A stretch of DNA of 64,000 nucleotides from an uncultured Prevotella sp. GTDB lineage: Bacteria > Bacteroidota > Bacteroidia > Bacteroidales > Bacteroidaceae. Positions 63,878 through 64,000 of this stretch are shown in pieces. The notes beneath the pieces are model-generated. The model saw only the letters and a list, made by a program, of their open reading frames with translations, was not told where the DNA came from and searched no databases. The DNA lies in contig ONAR01000017.1 of assembly GCA_900315835.1 (NCBI GenBank), positions 1 through 64,000 of the forward strand, written 5' to 3'. The position numbers and the translations under genes were made by a program. Every line of letters begins with the position of its first letter. Position 1 is the stretch's first letter.

Positions 63878-64000
63878 GCAATACTTTCTATGTTCGGGTT
63901 CACCGCTTTCAGCGCGGCGATAAAGGCTTCTTGGTCAACAGGAGAGACGAGTACCTCATCATACTTGCCATAACGAATCAATAGCCGGCGCAACGACAGT
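63874..64000 (-). CDS. C-terminal end of an upstream gene, truncated by the window edge
   Basis: The open frame enters at 64000 and ends at TGA 63874-63876, overlapping the ATG of the nucleotidyltransferase gene (ATGA). The visible 41 residues (starting LSLRRLLIRYGKYDEV) give no recognisable domain. The tight coupling suggests the same operon; a sugar kinase such as AmgK is a guess from context only. Confidence 0.6.
   Translation of the reverse strand, partial: LSLRRLLIRYGKYDEVLVSPVDQEAFIAALKAVNPNIESIA

Overview
The window is a chromosomal segment of a Bacteroidetes bacterium, most likely a Prevotellaceae member (Prevotella in the broad sense). Evidence: promoters of the phylum-specific TTTG / TAnnTTTG type in front of many genes, a short primary sigma factor without region 1.1, a FeoA-FeoB fusion, a fused NuoCD in a complex I operon without nuoEFG, GH89 and GH97 glycosidases, and an apgM-like gene inside the threonine operon. 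There is no rRNA operon, intact transposon, prophage or CRISPR array. One tRNA gene is present (Arg, anticodon TCT, 27227-27303).

Layout. 0.1-3.2 kb: a GH89 alpha-N-acetylglucosaminidase gene split by an in-frame amber stop. 3.3-6.4 kb: a TPR protein-ribH-unknown operon, divergent from recF-DUF721. 6.5-9.6 kb: a XylE-like sugar symporter and a fucose/arabinose isomerase-family protein. 9.8-11.6 kb: HU-like protein, glucosaminidase, and RpoD on the opposite strand. 11.7-14.0 kb: exported nuclease and exported histidine-type phosphatase. 14.2-18.5 kb: a pseudokinase/TPR pair, then two deoxynucleoside kinase paralogues and a P-loop/CYTH fusion. 18.5-20.0 kb: a 1.5 kb gene-poor stretch with an orphan promoter, a 22-bp tandem array, G-rich palindromes and a candidate 39-aa gene. 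20-27 kb: cutC, an exported transglutaminase-like protein, a MATE transporter and ftsH. 27.2-29.6 kb: tRNA-Arg, an A/T-rich GH97 gene and an AraC remnant. 29.8-35 kb: thrC, apgM-like gene and thrA. 35-40.9 kb: FAD oxidoreductase, pyk and feoAB. 41-41.9 kb: a candidate terminated non-coding RNA or leader and ribE. 42-47.7 kb: a BamE-like/DUF4476 protein and a TolC-MacA-MacB efflux operon. 47.7-48.7 kb: a hemerythrin/RIC-like protein fused to a LuxR-type HTH. 48.7-59.0 kb: nuoABCDHIJKLMN. 59.3-64 kb: gap, mscL, guaA followed by a 49-aa ORF, a sugar nucleotidyltransferase, and the tail of one further gene.

How it works together: most of the window is core metabolism. It includes glycolysis (GAPDH, pyruvate kinase), riboflavin synthesis (ribH and ribE at separate loci), threonine synthesis, GMP synthesis, respiration, iron uptake and sigma-factor-driven transcription. 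Glycan-use genes (GH89, GH97, sugar symporter and isomerase) are interspersed. The parts that look least described are the RIC/hemerythrin-LuxR protein beside complex I, the transmembrane pseudokinase with its exported TPR partner, the candidate RNA before ribE, the 39-aa and 49-aa ORFs, and a 22-bp semi-palindromic unit found in phase at two intergenic sites. All family assignments come from reading the translated sequence. No database search was possible.
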